Positions 18,348 to 27,909 of a stretch of 64,000 nt of DNA are shown here, piece by piece. The notes under the pieces were generated by a model. It was not told the origin of the DNA, did no database searches, and worked only from the letters and a program-made list of their open reading frames with translations. Origin of the DNA: Arcobacter sp. CECT 8983 (lineage in GTDB: Bacteria > Campylobacterota > Campylobacteria > Campylobacterales > Arcobacteraceae); the NCBI RefSeq assembly GCF_004118855.1, contig NZ_PDKF01000002.1:186001-250000 (forward strand), in the 5' to 3' direction. Position 1 is the stretch's first letter. Every line of letters begins with the position of its first letter. Both the position numbers and the translations under genes were made by a program.

Positions 18348-18372
18348 TATAATACTGCTAAAAAAGGAGTAT

Positions 18373-18489
18373 ATGATGTCGATGTTTTTAAAACTTATAA
18401 CAAATCTAGTATTTAAAACCAAAGATAGAATGTACTCTTTTATAGATGATCCCCAACAAAGAATATATACTGTCCCACGCCTTGAATAA
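18373..18489 (+). CDS. 38-residue small protein between dctM and D-lactate dehydrogenase
   Basis: The frame ATG-ATG-TCG-ATG to TAA encodes 38 residues, with AAAAAAGGAG five bases before the first ATG, the best ribosome-binding site in this part of the operon. The N-terminal half is amphipathic to hydrophobic (MFLKLITNLVF); the C-terminal half is polar and includes IDDPQQRIYTVPRLE. It may lie at the membrane face or bind a partner such as the transporter or dehydrogenase. No family is recognised. The distance to the dehydrogenase gene (45 bases) fits an operon. Confidence 0.6.
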   Translation: MMSMFLKLITNLVFKTKDRMYSFIDDPQQRIYTVPRLE

Positions 18490-18533
18490 TATTTTTTATA
18501 AATTTAATAAAGAAAAATTTATAAGGACAAAAA

Positions 18534-21374
18534 ATGTTAGAAGGAAAATATCAAGAGTTTTATAATGAGGTATCAAAAATAATTGATACTAAAAATTTAT
18601 TTACAGATAAGTTACATACTTTAGCTTATGGAACAGATGCATCTTTTTATAGGTTAATCCCAAAGATAGTAATTAAAACAGATAATGCAAAAGAAGTAGA
18701 AGAGATTTTAAAACTATCAAATGCTATGGAGTTAAGTGTTACTTTTAGAGCTGCAGGAACTTCACTTTCAGGACAAGCTATTAGTGACTCTATTTTAATT
18801 ATTACATCAAGAAATTTTAGAGATTTTAGAATTTCTGATGATAAAAGTACAATTTCATTACAACCAGCACTTACAGGACAAGAAGCAAATAATTTATTAG
18901 CTCCTTATGGAAAGAAAATTGGACCAGATCCTGCAAGTATAAATGCTGCAATGATTGGTGGGATAGCTGCAAATAATGCTTCAGGTATGTGTTGTGGAAT
19001 TTCACAAAACTCATACAAAACTTTAAAATCTATGAAGTTAATCTTTGCCGATGGTACAAAATTAGATACTGCAAGTGAAGAGTCAAAACAAGCCTTTAGA
19101 ATTTCACATAAAGATTTAATTGAAGGTCTTGAAAAAATTGCCAATGAAACTAAAAGTGATGAAGAGTTATCTGCTTTAATATCTAAGAAATTTAAAATCA
19201 AAAATACATGTGGTTACTCAATAAACGCACTTATTGATTTTGATGATGTATTTGAAATTTTACAACACTTAATTATTGGAAGTGAAGGAACTTTAGCCTT
19301 TATTGAAGAGATTACTTATGAAACAGTTGAAGATTTAAAAGATAAAGCAAGTGCACTTATTTATTTTAAAGATGTAAAAGAAGCATGTAATGCGGTTACT
19401 AAAATTAAACTTGCACGTGAAGCAAAAACTATTACAGTAGATGCAGTTGAGCTTATGGATAGGGCTGGACTTGCAAGTATTGAAAATGACCCAGCTATGC
19501 CAGAGTTTATTAAAGATTTTGATGAAAATGTAACAGCACTTTTAATTGAAACAAGAGCAATAAATGATGAAGCATTAGATGTTCAAATTAAAGAGCTTGA
19601 AGAGTTACTTGAAGAGTTTGAAGTTGTAAGAGATATCTATTTTACAAAAGATATTGCAGAATATACTCTTTACTGGAAGATTAGAAAAGGACTATTCCCT
19701 GCCGTTGGAGCAGTAAGAGAAGTTGGAACAACTGTTATTATTGAAGATGTTGCTTATCCTATTGAAGTGTTAGCAGAAGCTACTTTAGAACTACAAGCAT
19801 TATTTAAAAAACATGGTTATAGTGAAGCTTTAATCTTTGGTCATGCTTTAGAAGGAAACTTCCACTTTGTATTTACTCAAGACTTCTCAATTGAATCTGA
19901 AGTAAAAAGATATGATGAGTTTATGAATGATGTTGTTTCATCTGTTGCAGTTAAGTATCAAGGAAGTTTAAAAGCTGAACATGGTACTGGAAGAAATATG
20001 GCTGCTTTTATTGAAGTAGAGTGGGGGAAAACTGCTTATTCAATGATGAAAAGAATCAAAAAAATATTTGATCCAAAAGCTTTATTAAACCCTGGAGTTA
20101 TCATAAATGATGATTCAGAGGCTCATTTAAAAAATCTTAAAGCAATGCCAGCAACAAATGAGATAGTTGATACTTGTATTGAGTGTGGTTTTTGTGAACC
20201 TACTTGCCCTTCAAATGATATTACTTTAACTCCTAGACAAAGAATTGTTATAAACAGAGAGATCTCTAAACTTGAAAGAGAAGGAAATCTTGAAGAAGCT
20301 AAAGAGTATAAAGACCTTTATCAATATGATGGAATAGAAACTTGTGCAGCATGTTCTTTATGCTCAACTGCCTGTCCTGTTAAGATTGATACAGGAAGTT
20401 TAACAAAACATTTAAGAGCAGAACAGTTGAGTCCAAGAGCCCAAAAGATAGCTTCGTTTGTTGCAAATAACTTCTCTACAACACTAAAGGGAATGAAGTT
20501 TGGATTAGGTGGGGCCAATTTACTTCATAAAATAATTGGAACATCAAATATGGAAGGTTTAACTTCTTCAATGAGAAGTATAAGTAAAAATTCTATACCA
20601 AAATGGAGTGCAAGTCTGCCTAGACCAACTTCAATAGATACAAACTTTGAACAAAAACTTGTAAATAAAAAAGTTGTATATTTCCCTTCTTGTATAAATA
20701 GAACTATGGGAAGAGATTCTAAAACAACAGTTGAAGAAGAGGTTTTTGATGTAACAGTAAGACTTCTTCAAAAAGCTGGTTACCAAGTATTATTCCCTAA
20801 TAATATAGATAGTTTATGTTGTGGAATGCCTTTCTCTTCAAAAGGTTTTATAAGTCAAGGAAAACAAAAAAGTGATGAGCTAGAACAAGCTTTAAAAGAG
20901 ATTAGTAATTTTGGAGAGTATCCAGTACTTTGTGATACAAGTCCTTGTACTAAAAAAATGCTTGAGAGTTTCCAGGAGGGAATGAAAGTTTATGAGCCTA
21001 TTGAGTTTACTTTAGATGTATTAAAAGAGAATTTAGAGTTTACACAAATAGATGAACCTATTACTATTCACTCAACTTGTTCTTCAAGAAAGATGGGCTT
21101 ACATGAGAAGTTTATAGAACTAGCAAAAATGTGTTCAACAAATGTAATTGTTCCAGATAATGTAAAATGTTGTGGATTTGCAGGGGATAGAGGTTTTAAC
21201 TTCCCTGAACTTAATCAATCTGCACTTAGGTTTTTAAAAGATGATGTAAAAGGGGCAAAATATGCATTTTCTACTTCTAAAACTTGTGAAATAGGTTTAA
21301 GTGAAACATCTGGCTTAGATTATAACTCTATTTTTTATTTAGTGGATAAGTGTACAGCTGCAAAAAATAAATAA
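18534..21374 (+). CDS. FAD-linked D-lactate dehydrogenase with C-terminal Fe-S and CCG domains
   Basis: 946 residues, size and order as in the large respiratory D-lactate dehydrogenases of Campylobacterota (the type I recall as C. jejuni Cj1585c). An FAD_binding_4 domain occupies about 30-260 (FRAAGTSLSGQ; GPDPASINAAMIGG) and a FAD oxidase C domain about 270-525 (ending AEHGTGRN and NPGVI). Two 4Fe-4S motifs follow, CIECGFCEPTCP near 545 and CAACSLCSTACP near 605, then two CCG domains (CCGMPFSSKGF; CCGFAGDRGF). It should oxidise D-lactate to pyruvate and pass electrons to quinone, complementing LutABC for the L isomer. AAGGACAAAA precedes the ATG; a terminator follows. Confidence 0.92.
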   Translation: MLEGKYQEFYNEVSKIIDTKNLFTDKLHTLAYGTDASFYRLIPKIVIKTDNAKEVEEILKLSNAMELSVTFRAAGTSLSGQAISDSILIITSRNFRDFRISDDKSTISLQPALTGQEANNLLAPYGKKIGPDPASINAAMIGGIAANNASGMCCGISQNSYKTLKSMKLIFADGTKLDTASEESKQAFRISHKDLIEGLEKIANETKSDEELSALISKKFKIKNTCGYSINALIDFDDVFEILQHLIIGSEGTLAFIEEITYETVEDLKDKASALIYFKDVKEACNAVTKIKLAREAKTITVDAVELMDRAGLASIENDPAMPEFIKDFDENVTALLIETRAINDEALDVQIKELEELLEEFEVVRDIYFTKDIAEYTLYWKIRKGLFPAVGAVREVGTTVIIEDVAYPIEVLAEATLELQALFKKHGYSEALIFGHALEGNFHFVFTQDFSIESEVKRYDEFMNDVVSSVAVKYQGSLKAEHGTGRNMAAFIEVEWGKTAYSMMKRIKKIFDPKALLNPGVIINDDSEAHLKNLKAMPATNEIVDTCIECGFCEPTCPSNDITLTPRQRIVINREISKLEREGNLEEAKEYKDLYQYDGIETCAACSLCSTACPVKIDTGSLTKHLRAEQLSPRAQKIASFVANNFSTTLKGMKFGLGGANLLHKIIGTSNMEGLTSSMRSISKNSIPKWSASLPRPTSIDTNFEQKLVNKKVVYFPSCINRTMGRDSKTTVEEEVFDVTVRLLQKAGYQVLFPNNIDSLCCGMPFSSKGFISQGKQKSDELEQALKEISNFGEYPVLCDTSPCTKKMLESFQEGMKVYEPIEFTLDVLKENLEFTQIDEPITIHSTCSSRKMGLHEKFIELAKMCSTNVIVPDNVKCCGFAGDRGFNFPELNQSALRFLKDDVKGAKYAFSTSKTCEIGLSETSGLDYNSIFYLVDKCTAAKNK

Positions 21375-21388
21375 TCTTTTTTTATAAC

Positions 21389-21432
21389 AAAACAGATATT
21401 TACCATTAATTTGGTAAAATGTCTGTTTTTAT
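21389..21432 (+). terminator. Terminator after the D-lactate dehydrogenase gene
   Basis: AAAACAGATATTTACC pairs with GGTAAAATGTCTGTTTT over about 16 positions with one bulge and one mismatch, followed by T residues. It closes the lactate island. Confidence 0.8.
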
Positions 21433-21472
21433 ATCAAATAAAAGTTTGATAGATACAAAAAGGATTAAAATT

Positions 21473-22297
21473 ATGACTAAACTACTTCTTGTTTTTTTAA
21501 CATTCACTACTATATCTTTTGCACAACTAGTTGATGCAATTGCTTTAACTGTAAATGATGAACCGATTACTCTTTATGATATTGAGAAGAGAAAAGCTCA
21601 AGCAAATCTTCCAAAAGATAAAGCTGTAGCTCAACTTATTGATGAGGTTTTATTTGAACAGTTAGTTGAAGAACACAATATAACAGCAGATATTTTTGAT
21701 GTGAATAACTATTTAGAAAAGATTGCTGCATCAAATGGTATGGATTTATATACATTTAAATCTTTAATTAAACAAAAATACCAAGATTACAATGCATATG
21801 AAGAGCAAATTAGAAAACAAATTATTACGCAAAAACTTACAAGAAAACTTGTTAGAGGAAATATAAAAATTGCCACTGAAGAGGATTTAAAAATCTTCTA
21901 TGACAATAATAAAAATCTTTTTACTACAGCTTCAACTGTAAGAGCAGTTCAATACTCTTCTGTTGATAATGCAGCATTAAAAAAAGCTATTAATAACCCA
22001 ATGGTAAATGTAAAAGATGTAAAAAAAGCTGCAATTGAGTTAAATCAAGCTAATTTAAATCCTCAATTAAAATATATTTTAAATGAGACAAAAGTTAATC
22101 AGTTCACTCCTATCTTTACATCAAATAAACAGTATGTTTCTTTATTAATCAAAGATAAAGGTAATCAACAAACATTAGCTTTTGAAGATGTAAAAGACAG
22201 AATTTTTAACATGATTATGCAAGATAGAGAAAAAGAGTATTTAAAAGACTATTTTGAAAAATTAAAACTATCTGCAGATATTAAAATAGTAAGATAA
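21473..22297 (+). CDS. SurA-like periplasmic chaperone / peptidyl-prolyl isomerase family protein
   Basis: 274 residues from ATG 21473, which AAAGGA precedes; the frame stays open 18 codons upstream, but those overlap the terminator. A signal peptide ends near SFA (residue 17). The next 120 residues are a SurA N-terminal domain: VDAIALTVNDEPITLYDIE, then helical repeats. The region after 150 resembles a degenerate PpiC rotamase domain. C. jejuni has a comparable short SurA-like protein. It should help outer-membrane protein folding. It precedes gatB by ten bases, so it leads an operon with gatB, gpsA and the FetB-like gene. Confidence 0.82.
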   Translation: MTKLLLVFLTFTTISFAQLVDAIALTVNDEPITLYDIEKRKAQANLPKDKAVAQLIDEVLFEQLVEEHNITADIFDVNNYLEKIAASNGMDLYTFKSLIKQKYQDYNAYEEQIRKQIITQKLTRKLVRGNIKIATEEDLKIFYDNNKNLFTTASTVRAVQYSSVDNAALKKAINNPMVNVKDVKKAAIELNQANLNPQLKYILNETKVNQFTPIFTSNKQYVSLLIKDKGNQQTLAFEDVKDRIFNMIMQDREKEYLKDYFEKLKLSADIKIVR

Positions 22298-22307
22298 AAG
22301 GAAATAG

Positions 22308-23735
22308 ATGTTTGAAGTAATTATTGGATTAGAGGTACATGTTCAATTAAATACAAAAAGTAAGCTGTTTTGTTCTTGTGCGACAAGTTTTGGAGAAAAA
22401 CCAAATACAAATGTATGCCCAACTTGTTTAGGACTTCCTGGAGCACTTCCTGTATTAAATAAAGAAGCAGTACATAAAGCAATTATGCTAGGAACTGCTT
22501 TAAAATCACAAATTAATCAGAAATCTATCTTTAATAGAAAAAATTACTTCTATCCAGACTTACCAAATGGATACCAAATTTCTCAATTTGAAGTTCCTGT
22601 TGTAGGGCTTGGTGAGTTAGTAATTGATTTTGAAGATGGAAGTAGTAAAAAAATTGGTGTAACAAGAGCTCACTTAGAGAATGATGCAGGTAAAAATATT
22701 CATGCTGGAAGTGTTTCTCATGTAGATTTAAACCGTGCAGGAACACCACTTCTTGAAATCGTTTCTGAGCCAGATATGAGAAATGCTGAAGAAGCTATTT
22801 TATATCTTAAAAAACTTCATTCAATTGTAAGATATTTAGGTATTTCAGATGCAAATATGCAAGAAGGTTCTTTCAGATGTGATGTTAACGTATCAATTAG
22901 ACCAAAGGGTGATGATAAGTTATACACAAGATGTGAAATCAAAAATATGAACTCATTTAAGTTTATTGAAAAAGCTATTAAATATGAAGTAAATAGACAT
23001 ATTGAAGCTTGGGAAGATGGAGTTCATGATACAGAAATTGTACAAGAAACAAGACTATTTGACCCGGAAAAAGGTGAAACAAGATCAATGAGAGGTAAAG
23101 AAGATGCTGCTGATTATAGATATTTCCCAGACCCAGATCTTTTACCTTTAATCATTACAGATGAGATGATGGAAAAATATTCACAAATTCCAGAACTTCC
23201 AGATGAGAAAAAACAAAGATTTGTAAATGAGTTTGGCATCAAAGAGTATGATGCTTCTGTTATCACTGCTTCTTTAGAGACTGCAAACTTCTTTGATGAA
23301 ATGATGAAAGAGGGAATTTCTGGTAAAAATGCTGCAACATGGTTAACTGTTGAGTTACCAGCAAGATTTACAGAAGGAATGACTTTAGAAAATTCTCCTG
23401 TTGGAGCTAAAAAGCTTGCAGGTGTTGTAAAAGCTATTGAAGATGGAACTATCTCTGGAAAAGCAGCTAAAGAAGTACTTGATTTCTTAATGGAAAAACC
23501 TGATTCTGAAATTGATGCAGTTATTGAGGAGCTTGGATTAAAACAAGTATCTGACGATGGCGCTATTTTAGAAATCATTGATGGAATATTAGCTGCAAAC
23601 GAAGATAAAGTTGCAGAATATAAAGGTGGAAAAGAGAAACTATTTGGATTCTTTGTAGGACAAACTATGAAAGCATCTAAAGGTAGTGCAAATCCAGCTA
23701 AAGTAAACGAACTTTTAAAACAAAGATTAGGGTAA
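22308..23735 (+). CDS. gatB: Aspartyl/glutamyl-tRNA amidotransferase subunit B
   Basis: 475 residues, normal GatB length. The N-terminal [20 protein letters not shown] is diagnostic, with zinc-binding cysteines CPTCLGLPG near 37-45; the C-terminal GatB/YqeY domain runs from about 325. In the GatCAB complex it phosphorylates mischarged Asp-tRNA(Asn) or Glu-tRNA(Gln) and amidates it. gatA and gatC are not adjacent. AAAAGGAAATAG precedes the ATG; gpsA starts three bases after the stop. Confidence 0.97.
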   Translation: MFEVIIGLEVHVQLNTKSKLFCSCATSFGEKPNTNVCPTCLGLPGALPVLNKEAVHKAIMLGTALKSQINQKSIFNRKNYFYPDLPNGYQISQFEVPVVGLGELVIDFEDGSSKKIGVTRAHLENDAGKNIHAGSVSHVDLNRAGTPLLEIVSEPDMRNAEEAILYLKKLHSIVRYLGISDANMQEGSFRCDVNVSIRPKGDDKLYTRCEIKNMNSFKFIEKAIKYEVNRHIEAWEDGVHDTEIVQETRLFDPEKGETRSMRGKEDAADYRYFPDPDLLPLIITDEMMEKYSQIPELPDEKKQRFVNEFGIKEYDASVITASLETANFFDEMMKEGISGKNAATWLTVELPARFTEGMTLENSPVGAKKLAGVVKAIEDGTISGKAAKEVLDFLMEKPDSEIDAVIEELGLKQVSDDGAILEIIDGILAANEDKVAEYKGGKEKLFGFFVGQTMKASKGSANPAKVNELLKQRLG

Positions 23736-23738
23736 TAA

Positions 23739-24635
23739 ATGGCTGAAAAATCTATTGCAGTAATTGGAGCAGGTAAGTGGGGTCAAGCCTTACATTTTGC
23801 TCTTAGTCAAAATCAAAAATGTTTAATAACTTCAAGAACAAAAAGAGATATTAACAATTTTGTAGATTTACAAACTGCATTGGAGTGTGAATATTTAATT
23901 ATTGCTATTCCTGCACAAGAAGTAAGAGAATGGCTAGAAGGAAACTTTGTATTCTCAGGACAAAAAATACTTGTAGCAGCTAAAGGTATTGAAGCTAGTA
24001 CCGGAGAGTTTTTAAATGAAATTTATGAAGAGTTTGTTCCAAGTAAAAATATAGGTTTTATTTCGGGACCATCTTTTGCAAGTGAAGTTATGCAAGCTTT
24101 ACCAGCAGCTATTGTAATAAACTCAAAATCTAAAAAGCTTTATGATAAATTCGCTCCTATGTTTCCACGATTTTTAAAAACTTATTATAGTGATGATGTA
24201 ATAGGTGCAGAAATTTGTGGTGCATATAAAAATGTACTTGCCATTGCAAGTGGAATCTGTCAAGGACTAAAACTTGGAAATAATGCTAGAGCTTCACTTA
24301 TTTCAAGAGGTCTTGTGGAAATGCAAAGGTTTGGCAAAAAGTTTGGAGCTAAAAAAGATAGTTTCCTTGGTCTTAGTGGAGCAGGAGATTTGTTTTTAAC
24401 TGCAAGTAGTGAATTAAGTAGAAACTTTCGTGTAGGGCTTGGATTAGCAAGTGGGAAAAGTTTAGAAACTATCTTAGAAGAGCTTGGAGAAGTTGCAGAA
24501 GGTGTGAAAACAGCAGAGGCAGTATTTAAACTATCTAACAAAAATAAAATATATACTCCAATTGCAAATGAAGTTAAACTTATTCTCGATGGAAAAAACC
24601 CTCATGATAGTTTGAAGGACTTATTAAGAAGTTAG
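23739..24635 (+). CDS. gpsA: Glycerol-3-phosphate dehydrogenase (NAD(P)+)
   Basis: 298 residues. An N-terminal Rossmann loop GAGKWGQALHFAL (residues 10-22) and the GpsA stretches AAKGIE near 87 and GPSFASEV near 107, with a helical C-terminal domain containing NNARASLISRGLVEM near 187 and LSGAGDLFLT near 210. It reduces dihydroxyacetone phosphate to sn-glycerol 3-phosphate for phospholipids. It is somewhat shorter than the E. coli enzyme, as is usual in this group. It lies three bases after gatB and three before the permease gene. Confidence 0.95.
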   Translation: MAEKSIAVIGAGKWGQALHFALSQNQKCLITSRTKRDINNFVDLQTALECEYLIIAIPAQEVREWLEGNFVFSGQKILVAAKGIEASTGEFLNEIYEEFVPSKNIGFISGPSFASEVMQALPAAIVINSKSKKLYDKFAPMFPRFLKTYYSDDVIGAEICGAYKNVLAIASGICQGLKLGNNARASLISRGLVEMQRFGKKFGAKKDSFLGLSGAGDLFLTASSELSRNFRVGLGLASGKSLETILEELGEVAEGVKTAEAVFKLSNKNKIYTPIANEVKLILDGKNPHDSLKDLLRS

Positions 24636-24638
24636 AAA

Positions 24639-25340
24639 ATGAGTACAATTTCATTTTTTAACTTATCCCTTTCTTTTCTTCCTTTACTTTTTATATGGTA
24701 TTTTTACTACAAATGGACAAAAGATAAATCTGATATTATAATAGCTAGTATAAGAATGATTATTCAGCTTATAGCTATTGGATATTTACTTGTTTTTATA
24801 TTTAAATCAAATGATATAACAGTAGGTATTTTTATTGTTTTCTTTATGATTGTAGTCTCTTCTTGGATTACTCTTAGAAATACACTTGATAAAAGTTTTA
24901 AACACTATTTTCAAATACTCTCAGCAGTAGCTTTAGCTGGACTAATAAATCTTTTTTTAATAGTTGTATTTGTATTAGAGTTAGAAAAATTATACGAACC
25001 ACGATACGTAATACCACTTGCAGGAATGGTTTTTGCGAATACTATGAATGCCCTTTCTTTAGCTGTTGAACGCTTTGAAAAAGAGATTGAAAGGTCAAGC
25101 TTCGAAGAAGCAAGACAAATAGCTTTTAAAGCTTGTATGATACCTCAAATAAACTCACTATTAGCAGTTGGATTAGTTGCTCTTCCTGGAATGATGACAG
25201 GACAAATATTATCAGGTATTGATCCATTGATTGCAGTTAGATATCAAATTATGATTATGGCAATGACTCTTTCTAGTGCAGGATTAAGTGCAATAGTTTA
25301 TTTTCTTTTGAAAGGGAAATTATTAAAAAGGGAGTTTTAG
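24639..25340 (+). CDS. FetB-like (UPF0014) ABC transporter permease
   Basis: 233 residues with about seven hydrophobic segments. The UPF0014/FetB signature is clear: IPLAGMVFANTMNALSLA near 125-145, then ERFEKEIE, and ALPGMMTGQILSGIDPL near 182-198. In E. coli FetAB exports iron under oxidative stress. No ATP-binding partner (FetA) is adjacent, so it is an orphan or works with an ATPase encoded elsewhere. It follows gpsA closely and its 3' end overlaps the convergent kinase gene by 18 bases. Confidence 0.88.
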   Translation: MSTISFFNLSLSFLPLLFIWYFYYKWTKDKSDIIIASIRMIIQLIAIGYLLVFIFKSNDITVGIFIVFFMIVVSSWITLRNTLDKSFKHYFQILSAVALAGLINLFLIVVFVLELEKLYEPRYVIPLAGMVFANTMNALSLAVERFEKEIERSSFEEARQIAFKACMIPQINSLLAVGLVALPGMMTGQILSGIDPLIAVRYQIMIMAMTLSSAGLSAIVYFLLKGKLLKREF

Positions 25341-27179
25341 TATAAATTTTGCTCCAAAGGGAGTGTTTTTTGCTAATATCTTACCTTCAAGTTTTTTTTC
25401 AGTAAGGGTTTTAGCTAGGCTAAGTCCCACCCCACTTCCTTCATGAAGTTTAGTTGAGTAGTTAGGGTCAAAGATTGTTTCTTCACACTTTAAACCTTTT
25501 CCTGAGTCTTCTATTTCAATATATATTAGGTCATTAATTGTTTTAGTAGTAATTCTAATAACTCTTGTTGCATCAAGATTTTTTAATTCATAAATTGCAT
25601 TTTCAAGTATTACCATAATAATATTAGAAAAAGTACCTCTATATGTTTTTATTTCAATATTTTCAAACTCTTTTTTAACTTTAATATTATGTTTTAATAA
25701 GTAGTCACTTACTAGATTAATTAAAGTATTTAATTGTTGATTTAGATCGAAAGTTTCTTTTCCATTAGGGTTTAAAAATAGTGTGTTTACACTATGATTT
25801 ACTTCATTTATATATTGAAGAGTATTTTTTATTTTTGGTAGAGTATCTTTTACAGTAGAAGTTAGATTATCTTTGTCAAGCATATAAGTTGCTTCTATTA
25901 AATTAATTTGACTTCCCAACTGTGAAATAGGTCTTTTTATCTGATGAATTATATAAGAAATAGTTCTTCCTGCATTTGTAAATCTAGATTGTTCTAAAAG
26001 TTGTTGTTCCATTTCTTTTTTTTCTTTTTCAGCTGTATTCATTTTTGCATTAAGAGCTAAAGAGATAAAAATAACTTCTAATAGTAATCCTATTGGTAAA
26101 ATTAACCAAGAGTATTGCAGGGCTTCTTTTATACCAATAACTTCTAAAGTGTAGTAACTAAAACACAATATATAGATGCTTTGTCCTATTAGAAAGTATA
26201 TAGAGTAATTATTCTGTTTTTTAAACTCAAAAATAGCAATAAAGAAGATGAAAATAAAAGAAAATAAAGCAAAAGTATCAATTTTTGATGTTATATAATG
26301 GTATGAATTATCATAAAAACCAATACTTAGTAGTAAAATTGAAACTATCTGAAAAATTATTAATGCTCTAGTTAGTTTATAAAGTCTTGAATCTTTTTCT
26401 CCATTAAAAAATTTAATTATAAAGAGTAAAAGAAATATTACATAAGAGTAAACAAAATACCAAGTTGAGATAGTAATAAAATATAAATTGATTCCTAAAT
26501 TTAATTGATATGTAATACCATTTAATGTTAAAAGGTAAAAGCTAGATGAAAGAGTTGATAAAACATAAAATAAAAATGCACTATTTTTTGTTGTTAAGTA
26601 TAAAACACTATTATAAATCATTAAAGAAAGAAAAATACCATAGATAACACCCCAAATCATTGATTCTAAAGTTTCTACTCTAAAAAAATTATGAGGAGTA
26701 AATATCTCCCATTGATTTGTAATAGCTCCTAAGTTTTTATATTTAATATATATTTCATATGAGGATTTCTTTTCAAAAACAAAATTAAAAATACTTTTTC
26801 TAGAAAGGATTCTTTCTTCTTTATAAGGTCTTAGGTCACCTAATAAGAAGCTTGCAATTACTTTTTTATCTTTTAAAATATAAACATCAATATAATCAAT
26901 ACCTGGTCTTAAGTTTCTAAAAAATAGTTCTTGATCTTTATTTGACTTATTTAATAAAACAAATCTTGACCATATATAGTTTGGGGTTTTTTCAAAGTTT
27001 GATTTTTTAGTGCTATAAAACTTTTTTTCTTGAATATTTCTAATAGATAAGTTTTCAGAAGTAGAAAATATTTCTTTTGAACTTTTATATAAAGCTTTTT
27101 CAAAATTATTGTCAATAGTTATTGTTTCTGCAAAAGAGAATTGAATAAAAAAAGATAGAATAATTATAAATTTAATCAT
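25323..27179 (-). CDS. 7TMR-DISM sensor histidine kinase
   Basis: 618 residues. A signal peptide precedes a periplasmic 7TMR-DISM extracellular beta-sandwich domain (about 20-160; WSRFVLLNKSN, FRNLRPGIDYIDVYI), then seven membrane helices (about 175-385), a short coiled coil and the kinase core. The H box is TISYIIHQIKRPI near 412; the G boxes read DSGKGL and GSGVGLSLAKTL near the end. DISM sensors often bind carbohydrates or other surface ligands. Its ATG overlaps the regulator's stop in ATGA. The pair follows the two-partner secretion genes on the same strand and may regulate them. Confidence 0.92.
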   Translation of the reverse strand: MIKFIIILSFFIQFSFAETITIDNNFEKALYKSSKEIFSTSENLSIRNIQEKKFYSTKKSNFEKTPNYIWSRFVLLNKSNKDQELFFRNLRPGIDYIDVYILKDKKVIASFLLGDLRPYKEERILSRKSIFNFVFEKKSSYEIYIKYKNLGAITNQWEIFTPHNFFRVETLESMIWGVIYGIFLSLMIYNSVLYLTTKNSAFLFYVLSTLSSSFYLLTLNGITYQLNLGINLYFITISTWYFVYSYVIFLLLFIIKFFNGEKDSRLYKLTRALIIFQIVSILLLSIGFYDNSYHYITSKIDTFALFSFIFIFFIAIFEFKKQNNYSIYFLIGQSIYILCFSYYTLEVIGIKEALQYSWLILPIGLLLEVIFISLALNAKMNTAEKEKKEMEQQLLEQSRFTNAGRTISYIIHQIKRPISQLGSQINLIEATYMLDKDNLTSTVKDTLPKIKNTLQYINEVNHSVNTLFLNPNGKETFDLNQQLNTLINLVSDYLLKHNIKVKKEFENIEIKTYRGTFSNIIMVILENAIYELKNLDATRVIRITTKTINDLIYIEIEDSGKGLKCEETIFDPNYSTKLHEGSGVGLSLAKTLTEKKLEGKILAKNTPFGAKFILKLPF

Positions 27180-27856
27180 ATGTTTAACGCGTAACCTAGG
27201 TTTCTATGTGCTGAGATTAAATCAGCAGGAAGTTTTTTTCTTAGTCTATAAACAATATTTTTAACACTATTTTTATTTATTTCTTCATTTTCATTATTCA
27301 AAAAATTGATAATAGTATCAAATTCAATAATTTCATTTTTATAATTACATAAAAGTTCAAGTAATTTTGATTCATTAAAAGTTAATTCTATTTTATCATC
27401 TTTAATGAATAAACACTTTTTCTTTTTACAATAGGTGATTTCTTTAGTGAGTTTGTACTTTAGTCTACTACTCTTTTCAAGTTTTTCTATAGAGTTATTT
27501 ATTTGTTCTAAAAGTTTATCAAAGGCAATAGGTTTTTCTAAAAAACTTGTAAGTTCTAAGGGAATACATTTTTGTAGTTTTTCAATATCCATAAAGCTTG
27601 AAAGTATAATTATAGGTATATCGTCTTTTTCTTCTCTAATTTTTCTACTTAACTCATAGCCATCCATGTTTGGCATTACATAGTCACTTATAATTATATC
27701 TATTTCAAGTTCTTTATAGTTTCTAAAGGCTTCCAGTCCATCTTTTGCTGTGAAGACTTGTTTAAAAAGTAAGGATAGAGTTTTTTTTAGATTATTTTGT
27801 ATTTCAATATCATCTTCAACAATTAAAATATTTAAATACTTTGTTGTATCTTTCAA
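27176..27856 (-). CDS. OmpR-type response regulator paired with the DISM kinase
   Basis: 226 residues; TTG start after AAAAGGAT. Receiver domain: ED near 16, phospho-acceptor Asp in IIISDYVMPNMDG near 57, Lys in LEKPI near 108. The effector winged helix (about 135-226) includes NSVKNIVYRLRKKLP. It starts 53 bases after the TpsB stop and is coupled to the kinase downstream. Probably it controls the secretion genes or its own operon. Confidence 0.9.
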   Translation of the reverse strand: MKDTTKYLNILIVEDDIEIQNNLKKTLSLLFKQVFTAKDGLEAFRNYKELEIDIIISDYVMPNMDGYELSRKIREEKDDIPIIILSSFMDIEKLQKCIPLELTSFLEKPIAFDKLLEQINNSIEKLEKSSRLKYKLTKEITYCKKKKCLFIKDDKIELTFNESKLLELLCNYKNEIIEFDTIINFLNNENEEINKNSVKNIVYRLRKKLPADLISAHRNLGYALNI

Positions 27857-27909
27857 TTCTATCCTTTTTTAAGATATAGAAATTTATCTTAAACTTAGTA
27901 AATATTTTA

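Noticed and set aside
21419-21472. Longer SurA-like protein from ATG 21419
   Set aside because: The first 18 codons overlap a terminator hairpin and have no ribosome-binding site; a signal peptide starts at 21473.
23114-23578. 154-residue frame opposite gatB
   Set aside because: gatB codes through the same bases with family motifs; the opposite frame is a shadow.
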